Below, piece by piece: positions 55,501 to 64,000 of a DNA stretch of 64,000 bases. Below the pieces are notes generated by a model. That model saw only the letters and a list, made by a program, of their open reading frames with translations, made no database searches and was not told the origin of the DNA. The position numbers and the translations under genes were made by a program. The number at the start of each line of letters is the position of its first letter. Position 1 is the first letter of the stretch. The stretch is from Turnera subulata (lineage: Eukaryota; Streptophyta; Magnoliopsida; Malpighiales; Passifloraceae): NCBI GenBank assembly GCA_028386065.3, contig JAKUCV010002156.1:36550-100549 (forward strand), written 5' to 3'.

Positions 55501-56347
55501 CGAGGGGAAGGAGGTTCGCACTAGTGGCGGTGGATTATTTCATAGAGTGGATTGAAGCTGTGGCGTTAGCTAAGACCACAGCAGAGAAGGTGATAGCCTT
55601 TCTGCAAAGGAATATCTTCTATAGGTTTGGGGTGCCACATACTCTGATAATGGACAATGGCCCATAATTCGACAGCAAAGTGATGAAGGCATTTTGTGAA
55701 AGCCACGACGTGGAAATTAGGTTCTCTTCAGTGAGCCACCCTCAAACAAATGGACAGACAGAAGTTAAGAACAGGATCCTCCTCACGGGATCAAAAAGAA
55801 GGTGGGGAAGGCAAAAGGTTCTTGGCCAGAGAAGTTGGAGGAGGTCCTCTTGGCCTACCGAGTAACCGAGAGAACCACCACACATGAAACTCCTTACCGT
55901 ATGGTATATGGGATAGAAATTGTAACCCCCATTGAGGTAAACATGCGATCCCCACGGGTTCTGGGGTACGCGGATGACACTAACGCTAATGCAATGCGAG
56001 AGGAGCTGGATCTGATTGAGGAAGTAAGGGAAGAAGCTCACGCCAGGGCCATCGTCCACAAGAAAAGGGTGGCCAGGTACCACGACAGGATGGTCAGGCC
56101 AAGAACCTTCAAGGTCGGTGACTATGTGATCCGGAAAGTTGAGGCAACCTCTCAAGCACCGCGAATGTGGAAGCTAGACCAAAAGTGGGATGGCCCCTTC
56201 AAGGTGGATCGGATAATCAGACCAGGAACCTATCACTTGGAGGCAGAAAGTGGAAAACATTTTCCACACATTTGGAATGGTCATAACCTGAAGCTTTTTT
56301 ATATGCCGAACGAGGGAATGGAAGCAGGTTCTGGCGAGCAAGTTTGA
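52525..56347 (+). pseudogene. Tat element pol: protease, RT, two RNase H domains, integrase
   Basis: The protease active site is ILVDTRSTFNII near 52588-52625 (Gly of DTG is Arg). The RT spans about 53160-53990 with WRMCMDFADRNRACPKD, FLSCLDANSGYHQI and an intact YVDD box at 53734-53745. RNase H near 54230-54560 is followed by a second, archaeal-like RNase H (YIDRALNTAGAGAGVVLE, NNQVECEALLAG) at 54595-54940. Integrase at 55130-56345 has zinc-binding residues and D (MDILGPF), D (IMDNGP), E (QTEVKNR), then a GPFKV..I module without chromodomain. More than ten stops or frame changes inactivate it. Confidence 0.85.
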
Positions 56348-57625
56348 GGAAGAAAGCAATCTATTTAGGATTAATGGCAGATGTAGTGTGAGGACTCTTT
56401 AAGCATTATATATTATGCTCTTGCCTTTTCAAGTATTTTGTATTACGTATGCCAAAATGTTGTATGAGATGTGCTTCGTCATTTTACCCCAGTTAACTTC
56501 AATGAGATGTATTGTAAGAAACCTTTTAAGAATATATGAAAGAGGTCCTCCCATTTTCCTAAATCAGTGCTAATGTGTATGTCTCAATGCTACTTCAGAC
56601 CAGAAACCCATTTAGAATTGGGAGTGGTATATTTATACATCCGAAAATCTTGACGGTGTAATATGCTACAATCCTTTTCCCTTTCTCTTTCTTTTTCTTT
56701 CCTTTTCTCTTTAAAGAAAAGAAACAAAAAACAGGGGGAGGGGACGATATAACAAACTCAAGGATAAGCACTTGTACAGCTTCAAGCGAAGGAATGAAAT
56801 CAAAGGCCTAGCTCAGGTTTGATAAACCTGCAAAAGCTCAAGAAAGACCCGAAGGCAGTTGATGCCTAAATAACATCGGACATGACCAAGGTACCTAGTA
56901 CCCTTAAGAGTCTTAAAAGCGGTCCAGAGGCCCTCGAGCCTAAACAAAGCCCAAGGTACAAAAGTACCACATTGCTTCTCAAAGAGCTTAGAGGCCATTG
57001 GGCCCAAAAGAGAAGGTATGATGATACCTCAAGGAAATCAGGGCAACAAAGCCCAGAATTAAGGTCTAACGATCCACAAGTAAGGCTACAAAGCTTCAAG
57101 CAAAGAAACTAAGGCTCAAAGCCTAGAGGCTTAAACAGCCCGTAGCAGGCCCTACTAGGCAAAGTAAAGAAGACAGCCCTACCACGAAATGTAAAGCGAA
57201 AAAGAGAAAGGCCCTCCGAACAGGTTAAGGCAAACCGTGGCATACATAAACGCAAAACCAAGAGAAAAGTTGACAACATGGATGAAACAAAAGCCTTATA
57301 TAAGCCAACTTAAAGGAAATTTCTGTATATAGGGAAACAAAGCACATAAATTCGAGAGTACCAAAGTTCAAAGAACAAAAACATCAAAGCTTAAATGTCA
57401 AAATAACCCCAAAAGAAACAAAAGTAAACCCTCTTCAACAGACATTAGGGGCTCAACAAAATATAGATAAAGAGGCTAAGCATTAGGGGGAGACTCTGTC
57501 TCAGAGCCCCTAGCATCTTCATCTGGGAGGATCTGCTTGCTTGAGAGAGGATCCTTCGGAGGAGCCTGAAAGTTATCGCCATTGGGAGACCCATCATTCC
57601 CACTAATGAATGGAGAAGCTGGAAC
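56348..57625 (+). other. Tat element interval between pol and antisense ORF
   Basis: It is non-coding, A-rich, with CTCAAAGCCTAGAGGC-like and AAAGCCC words scattered through 56880-57180 and a T/C tract at 56675-56715. It probably contains the 3' UTR shared by the pol transcript and the antisense ORF. Confidence 0.5.
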
Positions 57626-59608
57626 CTAAGAAGCATCTTGCTCCATCTCGATAGTGCCGCAAATCAAATAAGAATCGTCGTCGTCTGGGTAACAAGCCTT
57701 GATCGCCTCCCGATGGTTATCTGTGGAGCGAGACAGATACACCCACATCTGATCGCCCAAGATCCTAAGATCCTCTTTCTGAACCTCCTCGAGGTCCTTG
57801 ATATCGACCTCACGCGACTCCAGCCTGGAGAGAAGCTGGGCCCTTTCAGCCCTCAATTCGCCGACCTCTTTGCGAAGGAGCAACTTGACATCATCAGCTT
57901 CCTTTAGCTCAGTTTCTAGGGAAATTTGGGAGCGCTTCAAATCATCAATGACATGAGCAGCCTCCTCGGTTTGTTTCTCGGCTTTCATTTGGGAAGCAGC
58001 GACATCGTGGCAATGCCATGTCATGATATGCGTATGAACCTGACACTGCAAAAAACCAAAGCATATAAGTAGAGACTCGGGACAAATCATTGAACACTCA
58101 AAACCACCAAAGACAACAACGACAACAATGACAACAGCAACGGCAATGATAATAATAATTCTAAGTCACGCGTACTCACAACCACACATGAACAGGCAGG
58201 AATAAGGAAAAGAAAACTTGTACTGGGAATACCTTAGCAAGGAAAAACGCGTGGAGGTTATACATCTCTAGCATGCACGATGTGAAAGATTCCTTAAAAC
58301 CCGGATTGGCGACGTAGAGCTTGGTGCAGAATTCATCAAGGAGCCGCTCGCCAGACTTGAAGTCAGAGTGGTTGCACAGAACCTCAAATAAACCAGTCCA
58401 GTCGGGGTCTCCAAAGGTCCTCGATCCAGCTGATTTGTTAACAGGCCCTGAAGGAGCCTCCAAATCCACTACAGGGCCTCCGAAAGAAGACGACTTCAGA
58501 GAAGAACCTCCAGGCTTCCATTCGACTTGACGGAATTTTCTGTCTTTGATCAATGGAGGAGGCGGGGGGAGCGAGAAAAGACGCACGGCACCACTCCGCA
58601 GGGCCCTTGGGGGAGTTCAGATGAGGGATCCTCGACAGACTTCATTTTTTCTCCAGCGGCTCTGACGACCTCGCAAAGATCAGGTCCTCTCGTCTTAGAA
58701 CGGGCTTTGGAGGAAGGATACTTGTCGAGGGAATGTTTGCCTTTGTGAGATGAGGATCGGGTCGTGGTCTTTCTAGGTGACTTCGTACTTTTCTCCGAAA
58801 CCATCTCTAGAGATTCCACTTCCTCCTCAGAGAGTACCGCATTGGAGGTACCTGACGAATCAAAATCTGAATAATTAATGGCCTGAAATTGAAAACAAAA
58901 TAGGAATGCTGAATTAATATGGAAAAGGGAATAAAACCTTTAGAAGCTAAGGGAGGCCTAGAACCCCTAGTCCACAAAGTAACTAAATCGGATAGGTGGC
59001 AAAGGACGTTATCGGAGGATAGGAGCTGAAGCACCCTCGGCTCCTCATCAGAGAGGCTGTCAGAATCCCCGAGAGTAGTGTCACACTCGTTCACTCGGTT
59101 TCTAAAATCGAACGAAGGGGCCAAGAGAGCACTCGAGACTCGAATCCTCAGGACCTTATGTTTGAAAGTGGTTTTTTTTTTTCAAGGACCAGAATGAAAT
59201 GGTGGCCTGTAGGTTTTGGCCTTTGGGCGCAATAGATCAAGATCTTGGAGCTATCGTTGGCCTTCACTTGGATGAAAGGGCAAAAAATGGCTAGGAGGGG
59301 GGAACCTGCCGTTCGGTGCACCACTCCTCAAAGCCCCTCAGATAAGCCCATGACAAAGGGAGGAGTTGGATCGTGGCCACCTCCATCCTCTGGAGGAAGG
59401 AAACTTGGAAATTGGAGAGTGGGAGTTTGAAACCAAAGTTGGCCGACCGGGAGAACATGACGAACTCGCCCTCGGCCGGGGAATCTTCGAAACTCTCACC
59501 CTTCTTCAAGGACTCCAGCACATATGCCTCCTCGTAGCCGTCGGAAGTGGCCAGAGAGCGAAATTTTTTGATCTCCATCTTCCTCACCAAAACCGTAGAC
59601 ACCTTCAT
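57626..59608 (-). pseudogene. Antisense ORF of Tat element, 'gypsy-type transposon' domain and coiled coil
   Basis: The exon-like pieces, in order, are 59608-59291, 59124 to about 58940, 58586 to about 58237 and about 58048-57626. The first carries the pattern of the Transposase_28 'putative gypsy type transposon' domain (SPAEGEFVMFSRSANFGFKL, SFLQRMEVATIQLLPLSWAY). The last is a coiled coil (SQISLETELKEADDVKLLLR, RAQLLSRLESREVDIKDLEE) ending DDDDSYLICG. AG acceptor and GT donor candidates flank the pieces (TTTTTTGCAG near 58049, AAG|GTATTC near 58236). Such ORFs are characteristic of Tat elements; their role is unknown. Confidence 0.6.
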
Positions 59609-59963
59609 GGCAAAATTGAGGTGGCCCTAATGTGGGGTGACTGAGACGCAAGCGCAGCAAACAAGAAGGGAGAAGGAAAGAATCAACGGGCCGGACCAAG
59701 GCTAAAAGGAAAAGAACAAGAACCCTAAAGAAATCTGAGAAATTAATAAAAGAAAAAGGAAAGAAAGAGGAGTTACCATTGTGCATTCCTTAGAGACGCG
59801 AGACTTGAACCGCCAAGGGGAAAATGTAAAAACGTATGACAGACCCCTCGTTGGATGAAAGAAGAAGCGGGAAAGAGGAGTTAATGGAACTTAATGAGTA
59901 CAGTGAGAAGCGTGTCTAAGAATTAGAAATTCAAATTCTGACCCACTCCTCTCTACGGGCTAC
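59609..59963. other. Non-coding end of Tat internal region
   Basis: It lies upstream of the antisense ORF and just before the 3' LTR, and probably holds the antisense promoter and the polypurine tract. AAAGAAGAAGCGGGAAAGAGGAG (59857-59879) is purine-rich, but does not abut the LTR. No gene is supported. Confidence 0.4.
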
Positions 59964-60312
59964 TGATAAATGGGCTTTTTACCCAGGTCCAAAAGCTATA
60001 TGCGGGAAGGCCCGAAGGCCCACGTCAACCAATCCAAGTCAGCCAAAGCACCGGGGCCCACCTCACCTCAGAGTATCCCGAAAGCCAATGGGAATCCGCC
60101 ACGTGGAAAGTGTCTACGGGGTCCTAGGTAACGGGAAGAAAACGGTATCCTAGGGGGGAGGGGATCTGATGTAATGTGGGAAATAATTAGGAATGAGAGA
60201 GAGGGAATAAGCATGCAATCTAACACACAGGAACCATTGACTTTTCTCACATCTTCTGTATACTCCAATTTTATATTGAATAATACAAACTCCATATTTT
60301 TGGATTGCATCA
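59964..60312 (+). repeat. 3' LTR of Tat element
   Basis: The 349-bp LTR starts TGATAAATGGGC and ends GGATTGCATCA. Target duplication CAGCT follows at 60313-60317. Confidence 0.88.
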
Positions 60313-61366
60313 CAGCTACAAACCAGGTATGCCAAAAGCTTTATATAGTTGAATTAATAAATTAATGAAGCAAGATTTCTTATTACAAATGATCAACAAT
60401 GTTTTTTTATAATTTTTATCTTTATTTCAGCATGAAATGTACACTTGCAAAGCTAGAATACTTGACGTCATAAATGCTTTAGGAAAACTTTGTTTCCTCA
60501 CCCACAATAACAGAGCAATTGGATGTATCTTCTGAAGAAAAAACATGTAGAAAATGTGGGTTGATTACAGGTCTTCCACTACCTTTGTAAACATGTTTGA
60601 GTAGATGTTTAATCGTGTATGCTACTTTATTCACTATAACTAGCATAAATAAGTTAGTATAAAAAATAATCTTTTATTTATGTTGCAGGTACAAAATACA
60701 TTTTATTGTGAAGAATGTTGTAGAGCAAGCAATATTTATGTTGATGGGAACAACAACTGAAAGAGTACTCAAAGCACTTCTTATTCTCTTTTCTATGAGC
60801 AGCAGAAAACAAATTCAAAAATTTTACCTGAGGTGATAGCCAAGTTCATTGGCACTGAGAAGATATTTGAAGTCCGCTTTGGACAATTTAAATTGAGCTA
60901 ATCAAGATATGATCTCTTGGTATCTAATGTTTTTGAGATTGAAACTGAGCCTGTAGTGACCCTTTTAATTCACCCTAAGAAAACTTTGTTTCCCCACCCA
61001 CAACAACAAAGCAATCTGTCCAGATCTATACCCCCACTCCAACATCAAAATCATCTGAAAATTCACCTTCCATGTACCAAAAACAACATCAACATCTTCA
61101 TTATGCATGTAATACTAAACAAAGATTGACAATTCCTGAATCTAAAAAGAGAAAGAAACATGCTAGGTAGGCCTAAACATCATTTACATTTTAATTAGTT
61201 CCTGACAAACGTATGCTAAAGTTTTCTTATTTTTGTCACTTGATGAATTACATTGTACAAAAAAAAAAAAGGAGATGATGAAGGTAATAAGGCTGATGGT
61301 AGTGACCATGTGCCTCTTATAACTTTGAAGCAAAAATATGAAGCTAAAAGTTCAAAGTCCAGATAG
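60313..61366 (+). pseudogene. RPA70-like gene, 3' exons
   Basis: It continues from 43450. Across the insertion the reading is LPDPATNQ followed by donor CAG|GTATGC. The next exon begins after TTATTTCAG (60422-60430) with HEMYTCKARILDV and a zinc-ribbon piece (CRKCGLITGLP). Then come KIHFIVKNVVEQAIFMLM (60692-60745) and KFIGTEKIFEVRF..F (60840-60890) of the C-terminal OB fold. A Lys-rich tail ends in TAG at 61364-61366. Stops and frame changes show decay. Confidence 0.6.
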
Positions 61367-62311
61367 TCTACTACCTATAACTCCAAGAGTGTTTATTATT
61401 AGATTGATTATGATAGAAAGGATAGTTTGTATCATAGTTTATTTATATTCTTGAGACTATTACTAGCAAAGTTTGTTGATAGAGATCATTAATTTTTTTC
61501 ATTAACTATCAGAAGTTTCTTTGTTTTAAAATTTTTTCTTGTATTTCTACATTACTTAAGCACAATCTACAATGATATATCATTTCCCGATAGGTGATCA
61601 AGTAGTACTTTTTACATTGTTAAACCTCAAAACTATGCTTTCCATCATCAGACAGCATATTTATTCTTGACCTTTCATTCTACCTCTTCAATGCTATAAT
61701 TTAGTAAGAAATAATGAAGATGGTATAAAATTTACTCCAGAGAATCTCATGAAACCTGAAGCACGTAATATTTTGCATTTTAACAAAATTAATTACACTT
61801 TGGAAGCATAAGATATTACCTAGGTAACTGATGTTTGACTATCGTGAAGATTTGCTTGCTGATTATGTGTGCCTCTACTCTTAACCTATATTTTGGATGT
61901 TATAATCACTTATCCTTTTATTTTTCAATAACAGCTCTACAACTCGAAAGATTCGACACCGTTAAAGGCACCATTAGTTGCTTCAGCATAAAAAAACGAC
62001 CCAGTTGCCTTATTATAGTCTCAAGTATCTTCAAAGATTAGCTTCTGTGCAATTTTTTGTAATGACAATTTATTGCGTTGAGCAACCGTGACAACCCAAA
62101 TATTATGTTTTGTATTGTCTGAAATGCTAAGGGCTGTCCACTTCTCTTCAAGTTCCTTAACAAAACAAACAATGATTAATGATTTTGTATTTTTTTGTAA
62201 TATAATTATTATTAGAATGGAACCATTGCATAATTTTATTATTAGTAATATATGGTTGAATTTTTTATTATTACATAGATTAGATACCTGCAGCAGCGCT
62301 CGAGGTTTATC
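61367..62311 (+). other. Non-coding Helitron tail
   Basis: It is AT-rich with no recognised gene. It leads to the candidate Helitron 3' terminus at 62312. Confidence 0.45.
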
Positions 62312-62315
62312 CTAG
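62287..62315 (+). repeat. Candidate Helitron 3' terminus
   Basis: CCTGCAGCAGCGCTCGAGG forms an imperfect GC-rich hairpin, followed by TTTATC and CTAG|T. Helitrons end in a short hairpin about 10 nt before CTRR and insert at AT. The stem has mismatches, so confidence is moderate. Confidence 0.45.
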
Positions 62316-62681
62316 TTTTGGAAAATTCTTGAGCATTGCTTTGAAATATGCACGTGTTGGATGAGTTCGTTTATCGCATTAATGCGTCATATGTTTCAGA
62401 ATTGCTTGTTTTACGGATTCCTGAAACCTATATGCAATCATATGTCTGTTGTTTGTGATGTTGGGATGTGTAATGTTCATTTGTAGTGGTTTGGGCAAAA
62501 AGTTGATATGTTGTGAGATATTAAGGAGTAATGTTCAGATGTCCTGGATTTTGTGCAATGTTGATATGCTGTAATTTGGGCTTGCTATTTCGATAACATG
62601 TTTGCCAATTGAGCTTCCTTTTATGTTGATGACTAGACCAAAAATGGACCCTGCTCGCCGTGCTCATCTTGCCGCCATTTT
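62316..62681 (+). other. Non-coding flank of Harbinger fragment
   Basis: A short frame from ATG 62626 (MTRPKMDPARRAHLAAIF) may represent the true N-terminus of the Harbinger-like ORF before a frame change. Otherwise nothing is recognised. Confidence 0.35.
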
Positions 62682-63006
62682 TTGTATTTTATACTTGGGA
62701 GGATGCAACTACAGTTGCTTTTGAGTTGTGCTGTGTTTGTTGTTGCATTTACAAAGTCTGAAATGAGGTGGGCTGGTTCTAGGAGAGCTGTGATACATAG
62801 GACATTTGACAGTCAAGAAATTATGAGAGATGATATTGAGAGGATGTGTCGAACTTCAGATGACTATAGTATGTGGAGTCTTAGGATGGATATCAATTGT
62901 TTCGCTAGGCTATGTGAGATATTAAGGACTAAAGAAGGATTGACTTCTAATGGAGAAGTAGGAATAGAATAACAAGTGGTCATGTTCACACACATTCTAG
63001 CTCATC
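62682..63006 (+). pseudogene. PIF/Harbinger-type ORF fragment (DUF8040 region)
   Basis: It has a hydrophobic start (LQLLLSCAVFVVAF), a basic MRWAGSRRAVIHRTFDSQE stretch, then WSLRMDINCFARLCEILRTK and GLTSNGEVGIE, followed by TAA at 62970-62972. Beyond the stop the frame goes on as QVVMFTHILAHHEKNR. This order matches the region N-terminal to the HARBI1-type DDE nuclease. The nuclease itself is absent: sequence switches to an unrelated frame near 63020. Confidence 0.6.
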
Positions 63007-63195
63007 ATGAGAAAAACAGGAATAGAAGATGATAGCCGTGTGCTCGGGAAAGCCTTCAGGGATCTGGGTCTTTTTGATAATCAAATTGTGAAGGTGGTGT
63101 TCAAGATGGCCAAGAATCCTCAGTATGCTAATTACTTTTGGCAGTTGGATGAAGAGCAGAAGGAGGAGTTCCTGATCGAACTTCTTGGTGGATGA
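63007..63195 (+). pseudogene. C-terminal fragment of a MYB/SANT-like transposon-derived protein
   Basis: A 62-codon frame (for example FDNQIVKVVFKMAKNPQYAN and EEQKEEFLIELLGG) has the predicted helix pattern and Leu/Phe spacing of the C-terminus of plant MYB/SANT-like proteins, which accompany PIF/Harbinger transposases. It begins exactly where the Harbinger frame is lost, so the two pieces are fused by deletion. Recognition is by pattern only. Confidence 0.4.
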
Positions 63196-63636
63196 ACTAA
63201 TCATTGCGAGCTTCAAGCCTAGGAATCTTATCTAACTACTATAGGGGTTACGGTTCAGTATTATGGCTTACTACAAGTCATTGTGCTATGCATTTTGGAT
63301 ATTTATAAGTAGTCAGTAGTAAGTCATAGCATAATGCATTTTGGAGATTAATGAGTAGCCATGCTATTAATTATGTATGTAGGAATGTTGGATGTGTGCA
63401 TATGATAACCTAGGTAAGCTTGTGAATGTTGAGAGGCATTAATATCAGAAATCGTTGTGGTAATTTTCTGTGTTTGTTGTTGTTGGGTTTGCTGCTGCTG
63501 CTGTGATGAATGGCTCTACTGTGTATTTTGTAATTGTTAAGTTCATGAATGTATTAATGCATGTGCATGATTTAGCAAATCAAATTGAAATCATCAAGTT
63601 ATGAATTAATGTGATATGTTTCAGGGATTGCATGTG
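63196..63636 (+). other. Interval with a diverged 50-bp direct repeat and a candidate intron end
   Basis: CTATGCATTTTGGATATTTATAAGTAG (63282-63312 region) and CATAATGCATTTTGGAGATTAATGAGTAG (63329-63358) are diverged tandem copies. A TGTTTCAG acceptor ends at 63624, 12 bases before the ATG of the next gene, so an upstream non-coding exon is possible. GCTGCTGCTGCTG occurs near 63490. Confidence 0.45.
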
Positions 63637-63978
63637 ATGGCAAAATACAAGTTTTATGTGGTGTTCAATGGTCGCCGAAATGGTGTTTATGATAATCGGG
63701 AGTCTGTGAAAATGGCAACAAGTAGATTCCCTCACAATACATTCAAGGGTTATAAAACATTTGAGGAAGTAAATTCTGCATACATTGAGAGCGAAAGGCG
63801 ATGGGTGCATGATAACTTTGGCCATTACTTCTCCACCGAAGCATCGTCAACCACAACAACAATGTCCTATCAACCTACCTTGCCCTTGCCAACTAACCGT
63901 GCTCGTGATGAAGTCTTCTTTCCCCACACACTTGCCACTTTAATCATAGGGTTTTCATTGGGATATTTGTATTACTAA
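63637..63978 (+). CDS. Small protein: RNase H1-type hybrid-binding domain plus C-terminal membrane segment
   Basis: The ORF encodes 113 residues. Residues about 3-52 match the RNase H1 N-terminal / Cauli_VI fold (KYKFYVVFNGRRNGVYDN, then FKGYKTFEEVNSAYIE), which binds RNA-DNA hybrids or dsRNA. The catalytic RNase H domain is absent. Residues 53-96 are polar and Thr/Pro-rich. The last 17 residues (HTLATLIIGFSLGYLYY) are a plausible tail anchor. The start is the ATG 12 bases after a TTTCAG acceptor and directly before the domain. The frame is intact, unlike its neighbours. It could be a host gene or the accessory ORF of a transposon; no close caulimovirus context is seen. Confidence 0.65.
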   Translation: MAKYKFYVVFNGRRNGVYDNRESVKMATSRFPHNTFKGYKTFEEVNSAYIESERRWVHDNFGHYFSTEASSTTTTMSYQPTLPLPTNRARDEVFFPHTLATLIIGFSLGYLYY

Positions 63979-64000
63979 TTGCTATTAAATTATGTTAAAA

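Larger units (their letters stand above)
43451..60312 (+). mobile_element. Complete Tat-lineage Ty3/gypsy element, with nested LARD
   Basis: LTRs are 43451-43802 and 59964-60312. The 5-bp target duplication CAGCT flanks both ends exactly (43446-43450; 60313-60317). Order: PBS, leader (interrupted by 43905-51052), gag, protease, RT, RNase H, a second RNase H-like domain, integrase without chromodomain, 3' region with an antisense ORF. Dual RNase H and the antisense ORF are hallmarks of the plant Tat lineage. Without the nested element it is about 9.7 kb. Confidence 0.9.
37708..62315 (+). mobile_element. Degenerate Helitron, 5' truncated, with later insertions
   Basis: It contains a PIF1-type helicase region (37708-40191) and an RPA70-like gene (41776-61366), the pair typical of plant Helitrons. 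No Rep/HUH nickase or 5' TC end is seen, so the 5' part is missing. A plausible 3' end is CTAG at 62312-62315 followed by T, preceded by a GC-rich imperfect hairpin (about 62287-62305). Inserted later are a TIR element (38349-39141) and a gypsy element (43451-60312). Outer limits are approximate. Confidence 0.55.

Noticed and set aside
63637..63978. Integrated caulimovirus gene VI
   Set aside because: Only the short domain shared with RNase H1 is present. There are no movement, coat or RT domains nearby, and the C-terminal membrane segment is not typical of the viral protein.

Overview
This is repeat-dense nuclear DNA of a flowering plant, probably a eudicot. The evidence is layered LTR retrotransposons of plant-specific types (Tat-like Ty3/gypsy with antisense ORFs, a Ty1/copia element with a second ORF, Athila-like non-autonomous elements with an Asp-tRNA primer site), a plant Helitron with PIF1 helicase and RPA70-like genes, and a PIF/Harbinger fragment. 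The species cannot be read from the window. Nearly every coding region is decayed. The only intact small gene candidate is at the far right (63637-63978).

Left half. Two copies of one non-autonomous gag-protease element lie on the minus strand. Copy 1 occupies 1-6675 and is cut by the window edge. Copy 2 runs from 9696 to 36325 with both LTRs. Each copy has a gag-protease ORF with no reverse transcriptase or integrase, and a convergent spliced antisense ORF on the plus strand. Copy 2 sits inside a small coiled-coil ORF; removing the element and one 5-bp target duplication rejoins that ORF in frame. A copia element (15483-32503) is inserted in the protease region of copy 2. The copia gag is itself interrupted by a chromovirus-like LTR fragment, an assembly gap (19179-19459) and rearranged Athila-like non-autonomous sequence (19460-23946).

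Right half. A degenerate Helitron (about 37708-62315) carries a PIF1-type helicase, broken by an 0.8-kb TIR element, and an RPA70-like gene. The RPA70-like gene is split by a complete Tat-lineage gypsy element (43451-60312, target duplication CAGCT). The gypsy leader contains a non-autonomous element in the tandem form LTR-internal-LTR-internal-LTR (43905-51052, target duplication CATCC). Beyond the Helitron lie fused PIF/Harbinger and MYB/SANT-like fragments and a small RNase H1-type hybrid-binding-domain protein with a C-terminal membrane segment.

The most unusual signal is not a gene. Several unrelated retroelement families each carry their own short inverted-repeat word many times over: ATTTGGCT/AGCCAAAT in the copia element (in LTRs, coding regions and 3' UTR), ATGACCGCC/GGCGGTCAT with a fixed 6-nt spacer in the gag-protease family, and ACAG/CTGT with a fixed 7-nt spacer in two Athila-like families. 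These are reported as separate findings and then as one cross-family pattern.
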